From: Wuchereria bancrofti
Lineage: Eukaryota > Nematoda > Chromadorea > Rhabditida > Onchocercidae
Direction of reading: 5' to 3'
Assembly (NCBI GenBank): GCA_005281725.1
Contig: SSBO01000013.1
Span: 852,560-916,559, forward strand
DNA: 64,000 nucleotides
Of the stretch, positions 1 through 12,052 are shown piece after piece. Position 1 is the first letter of the stretch. Each line of letters starts with the position of its first letter. Position numbers and translations under genes: made by a program. Below the pieces are notes generated by a model, which saw nothing but the letters and a program-made list of their open reading frames with translations, searched no databases and was not told the DNA's origin.

Positions 1-729
1 TTTATTATAAGTTACTAGTTAGTATTTTTTACAAGCTATAAGTTAAGTCTATAAGTTATGGAAGATATGTAATTTTTTCACAGAATAAGCAAAATTTATT
101 GACATATTTCCAATTGATTAATGATTTAATTATTATTAATTTATTCAGATTATTAATATATCAGTATTGAAAATATTTTCCATTTTTGTGTATTTCATAA
201 AGTGATAAATTTGTAACTAATATTGGAATGTGTATGAAGAAATGGAAAAATTTCCATTAAAAACTATTCTTAATTCATTTATTTTACATAAACTTCTATC
301 TTAATGATATAAAAAGACTTCATTTTTTTCTTTCCAATAAACGAATTGAATTGTTGTTTGAAAAAAAGCAAAATTCTAGCAATTAAACTTGTTAAGGTTC
401 AGATTAAATATTTTTATTGATTGAAAATATAATTTAATAATTGAAGAAAAAAATTCTTTGATGTGTAAAATAATTACACGCATAGCAATTTCTTTTTGAT
501 TTTTTTTACTTTGTTTTTTTCTTTGTCTCATTTTTTTTCAAATTATAAATAATTAAATTATAAATATACAAATGACATTATAACATACATTGAATCATCA
601 TAATACCAAGTAGTATGTTAAAATAGGCTATTAAAAAGAGGAACGCACATAAAGGGAGAGAGAGGGAGAGAGAGGAGGAGAAAATAAAGAAGGAAATGAA
701 ATTGACATTGAAATGATAATAATAATAGC

Positions 730-764
<35 letters not shown>

Positions 765-2329
765 TGATAATAATAGTAATAATAATGATAATAATAATAA
801 TAAATAATAATAGCAAAATAATAATAATAGCAACAATAACAGTAATATTAATTAATAGTTGAAGCTAGATAGTAGTAATATTGAAGGTCGATATCATCAT
901 TGTCCTCTTCGGTCCACTTATATTGTCTTCATCCATCTAATCCTTTTCCACTTGTCAATATTACTACTACTACTATTACTAATTTATTATTATTATTATT
1001 ACCATTATTATTATTATTATCATTATTACTATTATTAATTATTATTACTGTTACTATCATTATTAATTATCAAATAGTTATTTAAGAAAAAGACGAAAAT
1101 TTTGATGAAATTCATTCAAAAATGCTATTATTACAATAATTACTTACTAAATCATTCTTTGTCTCCATTTATCTTTTTCTATCTATTTTTTTTCCTTTTC
1201 ATTTGTTCATTTTTAATTCAAATTTATTGAATCATAATTATTGTTAGGACGCTAATCACTCGTCGTTTCTCTTTATATTCTTATTTCATTTTCCTTTCTG
1301 TTTTACTTCTTTTCCTTTTCCTGTTTCTCCCGCTCTCTCTGTTCTATCGTTAGGACAATTTCCTATCATTTCTTGAAATCTTTTCATTTGGACCAATACA
1401 GCAATTTTTGCATCAATTACGCAACAAATGCGCAAATTGTCATTCATTTTATAGGGACGAAAAGANTATTATTGAGCTGTGTAATTAATGCAAATAAAGT
1501 ATGAGGAATTTTGTAACATTTTCAAAAAATAAAATGTTATTTACTTGAAAATATTCCATAAACCATAAGTTATGCTATAAGTCATAGGTTATTATAAATT
1601 TTTATTATAAGTTACTAGTTAGTATTTTTTACAAGCTATAAGTTAAGTCTATAAGTTATGGAAGATATGTAATTTTTTCACAGAATAAGCAAAATTTATT
1701 GACATATTTCCAATTGATTAATGATTTAATTATTATTAATTTATTCAGATTATTAATATATCAGTATTGAAAATATTTTCCATTTTTGTGTATTTCATAA
1801 AGTGATAAATTTGTAACTAATATTGGAATGTGTATGAAGAAATGGAAAAATTTCCATTAAAAACTATTCTTAATTCATTTATTTTACATAAACTTCTATC
1901 TTAATGATATAAAAAGACTTCATTTTTTTCTTTCCAATAAACGAATTGAATTGTTGTTTGAAAAAAAGCAAAATTCTAGCAATTAAACTTGTTAAGGTTC
2001 AGATTAAATATTTTTATTGATTGAAAATATAATTTAATAATTGAAGAAAAAAATTCTTTGATGTGTAAAATAATTACACGCATAGCAATTTCTTTTTGAT
2101 TTTTTTTACTTTGTTTTTTTCTTTGTCTCATTTTTTTTCAAATTATAAATAATTAAATTATAAATATACAAATGACATTATAACATACATTGAATCATCA
2201 TAATACCAAGTAGTATGTTAAAATAGGCTATTAAAAAGAGGAACGCACATAAAGGGAGAGAGAGGGAGAGAGAGGAGGAGAAAATAAAGAAGGAAATGAA
2301 ATTGACATTGAAATGATAATAATAATAGC

Positions 2330-2364
<35 letters not shown>

Positions 2365-3065
2365 TGATAATAATAGTAATAATAATGATAATAATAATAA
2401 TAAATAATAATAGCAAAATAATAATAATAGCAACAATAACAGTAATATTAATTAATAGTTGAAGCTAGATAGTAGTAATATTGAAGGTCGATATCATCAT
2501 TGTCCTCTTCGGTCCACTTATATTGTCTTCATCCATCTAATCCTTTTCCACTTGTCAATATTACTACTACTACTATTACTAATTTATTATTATTATTATT
2601 ACCATTATTATTATTATTATCATTATTACTATTATTAATTATTATTACTGTTACTATCATTATTAATTATCAAATAGTTATTTAAGAAAAAGACGAAAAT
2701 TTTGATGAAATTCATTCAAAAATGCTATTATTACAATAATTACTTACTAAATCATTCTTTGTCTCCATTTATCTTTTTCTATCTATTTTTTTTCCTTTTC
2801 ATTTGTTCATTTTTAATTCAAATTTATTGAATCATAATTATTGTTAGGACGCTAATCACTCGTCGTTTCTCTTTATATTCTTATTTCATTTTCCTTTCTG
2901 TTTTACTTCTTTTCCTTTTCCTGTTTCTCCCGCTCTCTCTGTTCTATCGTTAGGACAATTTCCTATCATTTCTTGAAATCTTTTCATTTGGACCAATACA
3001 GCAATTTTTGCATCAATTACGCAACAAATGCGCAAATTGTCATTCATTTTATAGGGACGAAAAGA
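1..3065. repeat. Large direct tandem duplication, 1.6-kb period, with one N between copies
   Basis: Positions 1-1465 reappear as 1601-3065, offset by exactly 1600 bases, with no difference that I noticed. The first copy stops at the single N at 1466; a 134-base segment (1467-1600) then leads into the second copy. The copies contain AT-rich non-coding DNA, a GA-rich tract and opposed AAT and TTA arrays. No gene is visible inside. The left limit is unknown because the window begins within a copy. The N at the breakpoint suggests two contigs joined without merging their overlap rather than a biological duplication. Confidence 0.9.
714..1070. repeat. Opposed AAT and TTA trinucleotide arrays
   Basis: An imperfect AAT array (about 714-838) is followed about 140 bases later by an imperfect TTA array (about 977-1065), so the two are inverted relative to each other. 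The same pair recurs at 2314-2670 in the duplicated copy. Leu/Ile-rich reading frames across both arrays are low-complexity artefacts. Confidence 0.85.
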
Positions 3066-5439
3066 GAGGGGAAGGGAAATAGAGCGAAAGAGAGAAGAAA
3101 AGAAAGAGAAGAAATTATTAGCATTTTGCAAGGAAATAGCCAATGTTATTAACTTTTCCATTGTCATCACAAATCATATCAATTGTCAAATTTCCTTCTA
3201 ATTCCTCCTCCTTCTTCTTTCTCTTCCTCCTCTTTCACCTCCCTCATTCTCTCTCTCCTCTCCCTTCTTTCCTTTTGGAATTTATAAAAAAAAAGAATTA
3301 AAAAAAATTCCTTGCTAATCATAGCGAATGCTATTGATTACATATATGTTTATAGTAATTTTATTTATTCTAATGTGACTTGAAAAGTGGTAACTTTATA
3401 CAACTTAAGGATAAACTTATGGTTTTAATAAAATTTAAGAATACATTTCTATATTCCAGGATGATCAAAGGGACATGGAATAACGTCGTGCATGTCACAT
3501 CGATTAGTGACAAATATTGATTTGTGATATAATCATAATATGATAATATTTTATTATTCGATTTATGAAATGACAACTATTATGGATGGATAAGCTCATG
3601 GTAAATATCAATAAATTTTATGAATTTAAACTGTTTGTCATATTATATTTGTCAGTTCAAATAAATAATTCAAAGTTTATAGTTCACTCAAAATATAAAC
3701 ATACAGACATAAAATCATATCATAATTTTAATTCGTTTTTTTACTTGTTTTTTTATTTTTAATTTCAAATAATAACTTAAGAAGCCAATGTAACAATAAT
3801 GATAGCATCTATCTAGACAAAATAAGTTGGATACAATTGATTTATCTTGAAAGAATCATATAATCAATCATAATGCTTCTGTTGAGATAGCTAACTGTTT
3901 GGATAACCTCAATATTGATCATTTGTTAACTTATTTCTTCCCTCTCGAAAAAAATGAACAAATAAATAAACGATGATAGCTAAAAAAGTGAGAATGTACA
4001 TGCAATATTGATATAATACAATAGTAATAATAATAATAATGATAATATTAACAGTAATAATCATTATTACTATAATTATTGTTATTATTGAAATAATTCT
4101 GTGTGTTCTTTTTATTATTATTATTGATATAATTATTATTTTATTGTCTGTAATAATAGTTATTTTTATTAAATAAGTAAAATAAATTATGCAATAATTC
4201 TCCTCCAAATAAATTGATCTGAAAATAATTCAATGTCATTAAATGGAGTCAATTAATCAGTCACTTCAAACGATTTTATTATTCAAAAAGAAAATGAATA
4301 AAAGAATCATGTTTTTTTCCTATTCTTTTTTTGAAATATTTTATAAGTTCTAATTCCGGTGAAATTTTGATAAAGTATTAATTCGTTCCTTTTAATTCAT
4401 CAAATGATTTCATATTTGTTTATATCTGACAATTATAATGGATGACTCATTTATTTATTCACTCATTCATTTCATATATAACATATATGATCTAATTTTA
4501 ATAGAGTTAATTTTATATTTAGTATAATGAAAGATCTACAAATGAAGGAAGATGAAAAGAGGAATGAATGAGTGAAAAGGTGAATGATATGTTGTAGGAT
4601 AAATTATCCATGTATCCATTTGCTTGAAATTGTGTAAAGAATTGAATGATTGATGAAAAGATCGTATACCAATTGCGGATGACATACTAATGCATCAAAT
4701 ATCAATCAGAAAATGCGACAAATGAGCTTTGAAAAATTCAAATTATATACCTTTTGTCATTTTAATTTAAGAAATGGACAAATTTGATTCACTTTATCTC
4801 TCTCATTATCATCTCTGTTCACATTTAAATTACATACCATTATTACAACATATTTATTACTTACAACATACACACATACATACACATACACACGTACATA
4901 TATATATATAATCTATTAGAAAATGTTAGTAATTTTCTATCTATTAATTTGACAATTATAATTTTTTGAATAAAAATAAAATTTTTACACAACAATTTTG
5001 CTTGTTTCACTATTTCAAAGATAGCATTGAGCATAGTGTACATTTTAAAAACTTTAAATTTATTTATTTAGATGAATAAAAATGCTACAAATATAAGGAA
5101 ATTTTGCTCAACACACACTTTTATTAAAACGTTGTTTGAATAACTGATGATGATGATGATGATAATGATGATGGCGATTATACTGATGATGATTGTGCAC
5201 GAAGATGTTAATCATGCACGAAGATGTTAACCATCTTTTTAGATTTAATTGAAAATTATTGCCAACATACGGTAATAATTAACCTTATAATTTTCTTAAT
5301 GTACATAAATTATTTTTCATTTATGTACACCATATCGTCTGTTTTTCTGCCTTTTTATCTGTTATTCTTTCATTATAATTATTATTGCTAAAATATTACT
5401 TCGTATAATTAATATCGTTAAAGTATTACTTCATATGTA
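3066..5439. other. Gene-free AT-rich stretch with purine and pyrimidine tracts
   Basis: A GA-rich tract (about 3050-3120) is followed by a CT-rich tract (about 3195-3275). Mixed AAT/ATT arrays lie at about 4020-4160, a CA/TA-rich microsatellite at about 4862-4910 and a GAT array at about 5150-5195. A short direct repeat, GCACGAAGATGTTAA with one variable base after it, occurs twice near 5197-5232. I see no supported coding exon. Confidence 0.7.
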
Positions 5440-5752
5440 GCAGATAAGTAAAAAAAATTGCGACTTAAAAGAATTTCATTTAAAAAAAGTGAAATGAACA
5501 TTATGAATAAAAATACTTCAAATTACTTAGTTATTAATGAAATGTAAAATATTTAGTAAATTTTTGGTACTTATCTACCTAACATGTAAAAGAATNGCAG
5601 ATAAGTAAAAAAAATTGCGACTTAAAAGAATTTCATTTAAAAAAAGTGAAATGAACATTATGAATAAAAATACTTCAAATTACTTAGTTATTAATGAAAT
5701 GTAAAATATTTAGTAAATTTTTGGTACTTATCTACCTAACATGTAAAAGAAT
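5440..5752. repeat. Two direct 156-bp copies separated by one N
   Basis: Positions 5440-5595 and 5597-5752 match along their whole 156-base length and are separated only by the N at 5596. A second locus at 41.1-41.4 kb shows the same 156-base copy length around another N, so this looks like an assembly join artefact. Confidence 0.9.
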
Positions 5753-6238
5753 GATAATTTTAGTAATACATAAACAGTCTGCACCTTTTTGATTGATAAA
5801 ATAATTTAAACAGCTCAAAATTGTGTCAAATAAACGATAAATTTCTCAAATGATTATGTACTGTTATCAGTGTTTTATTAAATCGATATATGTGATTTCA
5901 TAAAATTTTTATATACATATATGATAAATATCACTATTATTATCGCTTTGCAATTGTTTGGCAATACATTAAACAGGAGATAATGACTGATACTTTATTG
6001 AAATTGTGGCAAATTGCAAAAGAAAATGGATGACACTTTTAAGCGGTAATACCGAAGAAAATTGGATTAAAGCAGATTGCTTTCAAACGCATTCCATTTA
6101 TCTCAATTTAAAAACCCTCATTTTTCTTTCTTTTTCTCTTCCACTTTCTCTCTCTTTCTTTCCTTTCTTCTTCTGTGAAATGAAGATTTTTATAATCAAA
6201 CTAGTACCATAGCCTTTCCCATCTTCTTAATTCGCACG

Positions 6239-6334
6239 TCCATCCATCCATCCATCCATCCATCCATCCATCCATCCATCCATCCATCCATCCATCCATC
6301 CATCCATCCATCCATTCATCCATCCATTCGTCCA
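6239..6334. repeat. CATC/TCCA tetranucleotide microsatellite
   Basis: About 24 units of CATC run almost uninterrupted. A single C-to-T change near the right end is followed by degenerate units to about 6345. Confidence 0.95.
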
Positions 6335-6345
6335 TTTACATCCCC

Positions 6346-9300
6346 ATTCTTTCTTCCATATACTCCAATTAATGCTTCCACCATTTTTATCCTTTCAATT
6401 TCATACCCCAAAATTTAATTCAATAGCGGAATTTTGCAGCTCATCACCTCAAATGCGTTTTTATTCATTAAAATATGTTTTCTGGGGATTTCCGCCTAAA
6501 ATGTTCACAAAAAAAAAGAAAAAAAAACGAAAAATAAATCACTTCATTTATCTTTATACAATAATAATAATAAATTACTAATAACATCATCAATAACAGT
6601 AACGGTAATAACAATTATAACAATAATAACAGCAACAATAACAATAATTAATAATACTGCTAATTAGTAGTAGTTGTGATCAGCATATGCACTAACTCGG
6701 AAATTGTTTTAAATTCAAGTTCTTTGTTAAAATGAAAAAATAATTCATGTATTTCTCTCATTTTTTTCCTATCAGTAATTCGATCATTAAGTATAAAACC
6801 GTTTTTGCAATACATTCAACTGCATTGTTTAAAATAAAAAAGTAAGAAAGCGTAAATTAGAATTGATTTGAATGTTAGCTTACCTTTTAAGAATCTTTAT
6901 CGAAAATATGAAAGCAATTTTTTTTCAGTGGCTATTTCACTTCCACTTATTAAAATATTCATCAATTATATTCCATAAAGAGTAATTCTATTCCGTTTGA
7001 AAAAAAAAAACCCTGCAATAGAGCGCAAATTAACACAATTGTATATAAATAAAAGATATGAATAGTTAAAGCGGCAAGACTTATTCTTCAAAGGTAATTC
7101 GAAGGTAATAGGTTAAGTGATGAAAACTAATACATTTACACATACACATATATGTATGCGCACAACATAATTATATATGTATTTTACCTGTGGTAATAAG
7201 TGGTTACTTCAAAATCGCGAAAGAATTCAAGTGGAGGTGTCAAATTGCGACACTAAGTATTATTAAGTAGCACTTCAACCTATTTCATTTATTTATATCT
7301 TACCGAAAATGGAAAAAGGCAAGTAAAGTGGCCAATAATAATATTTGAATTGCACCCTAGAAATTAATTTCAGAAAAATTGCTCAAGCATATATGCGCCA
7401 GAAAATTGAATAATTATCACAGGTATTTTAATTAAATAGTGCTACCATTCTTCAAATGCTCAAAGTTTTTTGCTATATCTTCAAGTTTCTTGTTTGCCAA
7501 TTGTCAACAGGAAACTATTTCATTGAATTCACACTCAAACTGATTATTTAATTTAAACTTTAAATAACAGTAAATTTTCAAAAACATTAAAAACAGTAAA
7601 AAGTAAAATTTAAAAATAATAAAATTCACATATTTTGCAAGTAAATTTGAAGATAGATACCGATACAATGCAGAAACCAAAACCATACCTTTTTTTAATT
7701 TCACCTTTGTCACCACAATTGCTGTCATTAGTTTTGTTCGTTAGCAGTATTACTTTTTTTGTAGATTTATCTTTTCTTCATACATAAAAAAGCTATATTA
7801 CTTAACTAGCAGTAAATAAAAACGAAAAGAAATCAAAGTAATGCAATATTTTTTTCTTGAAAACTTATGTAAACAGTTGCATGTTGCATGCATTTTCACA
7901 TAAAGTAGTAGCAGTTACTAAAATATATTTTGTTATGCCCATTTATTGCAAAAAAAAAAGAAAGACGAAAGATTTTTTTATAAATGAAGAAAAAATTACA
8001 AAATAGTGCGAAAAAGACGACAACATGCTATTATTAGTAATATTACCTGTGAATGGGCTTATTTATTTCGCTTTCGCAAGCAATTTAATTCTATCATTTT
8101 TTCTCTCTCACTTTTCTCTCCCTCTCTCTGTCTCTTTCTTCCTGTCTTCCTCTCTCTTCCCTAAAATTATTATTTCAACCAATTCAATTCATTTTTTGAA
8201 AATCATTTTTCCTCCTTATTCACATACAAAATTGCATTCAAATGGCCAAATATTCTCATTACCACACATATGAAAATGAAAATTAAGGTAAAAAAAATGC
8301 TTTTTCACATGGAAACAAAACAAAATAGAAATAAATATGAGAGAAAATCGGTAAAACTTGTATTTTTATCGAATAGAATTTTTTCTCAGAAAAATATACC
8401 TTTATTAAATGATAAATGAGAGAGAAAGCAACAAATGTTGAACTACCATGGGAGTAATGGTAACAGCAATAAATAGAATGAAAATGACGATAAAATAATA
8501 ATAATAATAAGTACTAGACTGATTTTTACCAATTAATTAATAAATACAAGCACTTAATGACTATTCTAATTCAAATTTACAGATTATAGATTCTGTAATT
8601 TTATAACTTGCATAATGATATTTCATTATTGTATATGGCTTATTACGTATGTTACATGCAAAACTCTAATTAATCATTTAAATTGCATATTAATTCCAAA
8701 TTAAGATATTAGAATAAAAACAATTAATGCTGTGTTGTTAATACAATTAGCTATGATCAGTATTATACAGCAAAAAAAATGCTTGAAATTTTTTAATGAA
8801 ATAATTGAGCGAATATTATTAAGGTAAAAGTGATGCAAATATTGAATTGATAGTATATTTCAAATTAATTCAATCATTCGTTACATATATTATTATTGTA
8901 AATTCACCATCAAGGGATGTTCTAATAACTCTCAAGTATTCATATGAAGGACATTTCTGGAGTAGCAATAAATCTTAGTATTACTATTATTACTATCATT
9001 ATCATTATTATTACTGTTATTATTATTGTTATTATTATTATTATTATTATCGTTCTTATTATTATTGCTACTATCATTATTTTCTACTGAAATAAATAAA
9101 GTGATTAAAGTAGGGGAAGGAAGGAGTAATTCGTGAAATCGCTCAGCATATTTCAGCAATAATTGATAAAGTCCGAAAAGAATATTGAAATGAGAAATGG
9201 AAGAAAGGTAGAAAAGCGAAATGGATGTGATTGAGCTGAAAGATATTCTCATTGATTAGAATTGCGGTAATTGTTTAGTTATTGCATATTTTTTATTTGG

Positions 9301-10816
9301 TAAACTATTATTATCGTTATTGTCATTAATAGTATTGTTACTATTATTATTATTGTTTTATTATTATTATTATTATTGTTATTAATTTCCGCGATTATTA
9401 TGATTTTTCAAAAATTTCAAACCCTCAGTAAAAAGCAATTATCAATGATCAGTGGTTCGGTAATTATAATCCCATTATTAGAACAAATTCTATTGATAGT
9501 GAATGTGTATTAGTGGCAGGTCGATTGATGAATGGAAAATATTTCAATAATAAAAACTCATTGATGAGATAAAACTGGGCAAATCAAACAAATTACTGAA
9601 ATTACTGAAGGAGAAGAAAAAAAATAAAAAGAAGAGAAGGGATTGATATGAAATTAATCGTTTATTAATCGTTTTCTTTTTTTTTTTATCTTTTTGCTAA
9701 TTAAAAACTTTATAACTCAAAGTAGTTGAACAAATTTTTGCCAGAAAATTCATTTCCTTTCTTCTTTTTTTTTTTTTTTGAGAAGTGAAATGCTTGAATT
9801 TTGGTAAATTTTGGAGATCTTTAAATTTGTTAAACCAATAAATGAGCAATAAATGAAATATATGATGGTAAATTAGGATGAGATTACAAAACAGTCTTAG
9901 AAGAAATATTCTAAAGAAAATTTAAAAAAAACGAATGGTTTTAAAATTTTGTTTTGTTGCATTTAAGAATTTTTAAATTTAATTTCTAGCGATGAAAATA
10001 TCAACGTGTTTCTAAATGATATTAATCCTTTAAATCAGCATTCTTTTTTATCTTATTATTTATTTACTTTTTTTTGTAGAAAAATAATGAATATTGAGCA
10101 TTTTAATGCAAAATATGATTATTACAAGCAATATTATTGTCAAATAAATCTGATTCAAAGCGAAAAAAAACTAATTAGTCAATTTTAACTGTACTATTAG
10201 TCATTAAAAGTTCTATTGTCGCATATAATTCAAACACTTTATATTTATGCTTGAATTAAATTTACACTTTGGAATAGTTCTGAAAGCTGGAAAGTTTAAA
10301 ATGTAAATTTTAAAAAACTATTAGAAGTTTCAATTATTAACTAACATCATCTATCACTTATAATTTTATGATCAGGTATTAGACATTAAATGAGGCTAAA
10401 ATACCAATTATAATCACAAAAACTTATCATTCTTGTAAATTGTTGCAAAACTATCTCAAATACGGAAACTTTTTAAATAATTCTAAACCATACTTTAACA
10501 AAAATAATAAAAATTAAGTTTATAAGTAACTGAAGTATTTACTTGCTTTCTACAAGTAATATACATGATAAATTAATAATAGAGAAAGAAATGCAATAAA
10601 TACTTTATACCTTCATTATCTGACTTTATACTATTCTTTCTAATCCTCTTCTACCTATTTTTGGTTATAGTCAAATAAAAGATGTTATTGTGAGAGTTAT
10701 TAAATGAAAGACGTTACTGCTAGAGTAATTATTGTTAATTGTAGTTTTTAAATTAAATTATATGTTTAGTCTATAAGCTTACATTGACCTCATCAAGGAC
10801 CACCTATATATACATA
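6346..10816. other. Gene-free AT-rich stretch with microsatellites
   Basis: It contains AAT/AAC-type arrays at about 6558-6662 and TTA/TTG arrays at about 8972-9083 and 9308-9384. Short frames, including an Asn-rich one over the 9.0-kb array, have no conserved motif or splice structure that I can support. Confidence 0.65.
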
Positions 10817-10995
10817 TCCCAACGTGTTTTAGTGGATAGGAGCAGTGGTTCTTCACCCACGCGACGCTGGTTCGATCCCCCGGATGGGAAACAGCTTCGC
10901 GCCGCTACTTTCTTACACTGCCGTTGTAATCGTTTGACTACTTATGGCCTTACCCTTTGACCACTCTAGATGGTGGTGACCGGGTACTTTAAATT
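10817..10995 (+). mobile_element. tRNA-Glu-derived SINE-like element (or tRNA-Glu pseudogene with a tail)
   Basis: The first 74 bases (10817-10890) read like a eukaryotic tRNA-Glu: they start TCCCA and end TGGGAA so the acceptor ends pair, carry an A-box-like TTTTAGTGGATAGG, an anticodon-region TTCTTCACC and a near-perfect B box GGTTCGATCCCC. The D, anticodon and T stems are damaged, so it is not a functional tRNA gene. It is followed by about 100 bases of unusually GC-rich unrelated sequence ending near GTGACCGGGTAC and then AT-rich DNA. A tRNA head with internal Pol III boxes joined to a tRNA-unrelated body is the classic SINE layout. I saw no second copy in the window and no clear target-site duplication, so family status is inferred. 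Confidence 0.6.
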
Positions 10996-11032
10996 CTTAT
11001 CTATTGTGTTTCCATACTTCTACAACTTATTG

Positions 11033-11568
11033 TTAAACTGTTGAAGCACAGCACTTTTCTGTTGTTAAAACAATGATTAAACGATCAACTAAGTTAATTA
11101 AGTCCTGGAATTGCTTCACTTTTTTTTTTGATATAGAATAGTCAAAAGTAATTTCAACTTGAGCAAAATTTTGATTCAGTTCTAAACCTCTAACCATTAA
11201 ATTACCCAGGTATATTTGATTATGAGATGGATACATCTCTCTTAATTACTTGTCATAAATTGAAATATCTGTAAATCTAGCATTCATTCCTGAAAAGTTT
11301 CCAGAAACTTTATATTGGCAAAGTCAGTATATTTAGTACAGCTTTCCACACATTTCATTCCTCTTGTTTCATCGCATCGTCTGTTAATCGACAGCTTTTG
11401 CCAGCATCCAATTTCTTTGTTGTCTGAGTATCGAAATAAAAGATAATTCAATTGGTCTGATGTATCATTAAATCTTTATGTGAAAACTTATACCTAATCT
11501 ATAAATAACTATATCTCGCTTTTCCATTTCAAAAATATACCCAACATTCCCATTGGGATTGGTAATTG
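11033..11568 (-). pseudogene. Unresolved coding remnant or poorly modelled small gene
   Basis: Three adjacent minus-strand stretches look protein-like but do not join cleanly. 11494-11568 could encode a segment containing NPNGNVGYIFEMEKRDIV and ends at a GTATAAG donor. 11284-11456 starts after a CAG, is phase-compatible with it, and is cysteine-bearing (GCWQKL..., RRCDETRGMKCVESCTKY). After a change of frame, about 11230-11310 reads GNFSGMNARFTDISIYDK, and 11033-11236 continues with a hydrophobic beta-like pattern. Polypyrimidine tracts are weak and at least one frame change is needed. It may be a decayed gene or one with small sequence errors. I do not recognise the family. It lies about 0.5 kb downstream of the PLK4-like gene on the same strand. 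Confidence 0.35.
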
Positions 11569-12052
11569 CTCGCGTAATTTAAAACTGCATGTAAAAAATA
11601 ATTGTACAATAATTTATTTGCACAAACAGTTTTTTTTCAGACAAAGAACATGAATCAGTACATATAAGTCACATCAACTGATTTTTACGAGGGATTTTTA
11701 TATTTGTGTTCCTTCCTGTCTTCTCTCTCGCATCTACCTAAACTGAGGATGGAAATTTTGAATACTTTTTAAAGACTCCGAAAAAGATACAATAAAAACA
11801 AGATTTGAAGCTCATATTAAACAATAAATTAACAAGCAGTAAAATCAAGAAACTCATCAATATCTATTAAGCGTGATGTCAAAATGAAATGATAAAGCTG
11901 AGAAGCTCCAAGTGAGTTAAAAACAAAGTGTTATATAGTTTAAGAATGGTTAAGCCTTTCAACATAGTATGGCAGTCAAATTTTGAGTGATAAAAATCAA
12001 ACAATCAATGAGATAGAGATCAGTGAGCAAGAGAGAATTCATGTGTTCAAGC

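Noticed and set aside
618..836. Leu/Ile-rich reading frames over AAT/TTA arrays (also at 2218-2436, 900-1085, 2500-2685, 3909-4208, 32057-32420)
   Set aside because: Pure translation of trinucleotide repeats in several frames at once; no motif, no splice context.
2886..3170. 94-residue minus frame rich in Ser, Phe and Lys
   Set aside because: It lies on GA/CT-rich tracts and partly in the artefactual duplication; no recognisable domain.
6239..6334. CATC array considered as a CRISPR-like or coding repeat
   Set aside because: Uniform 4-base units without spacers; a plain microsatellite.
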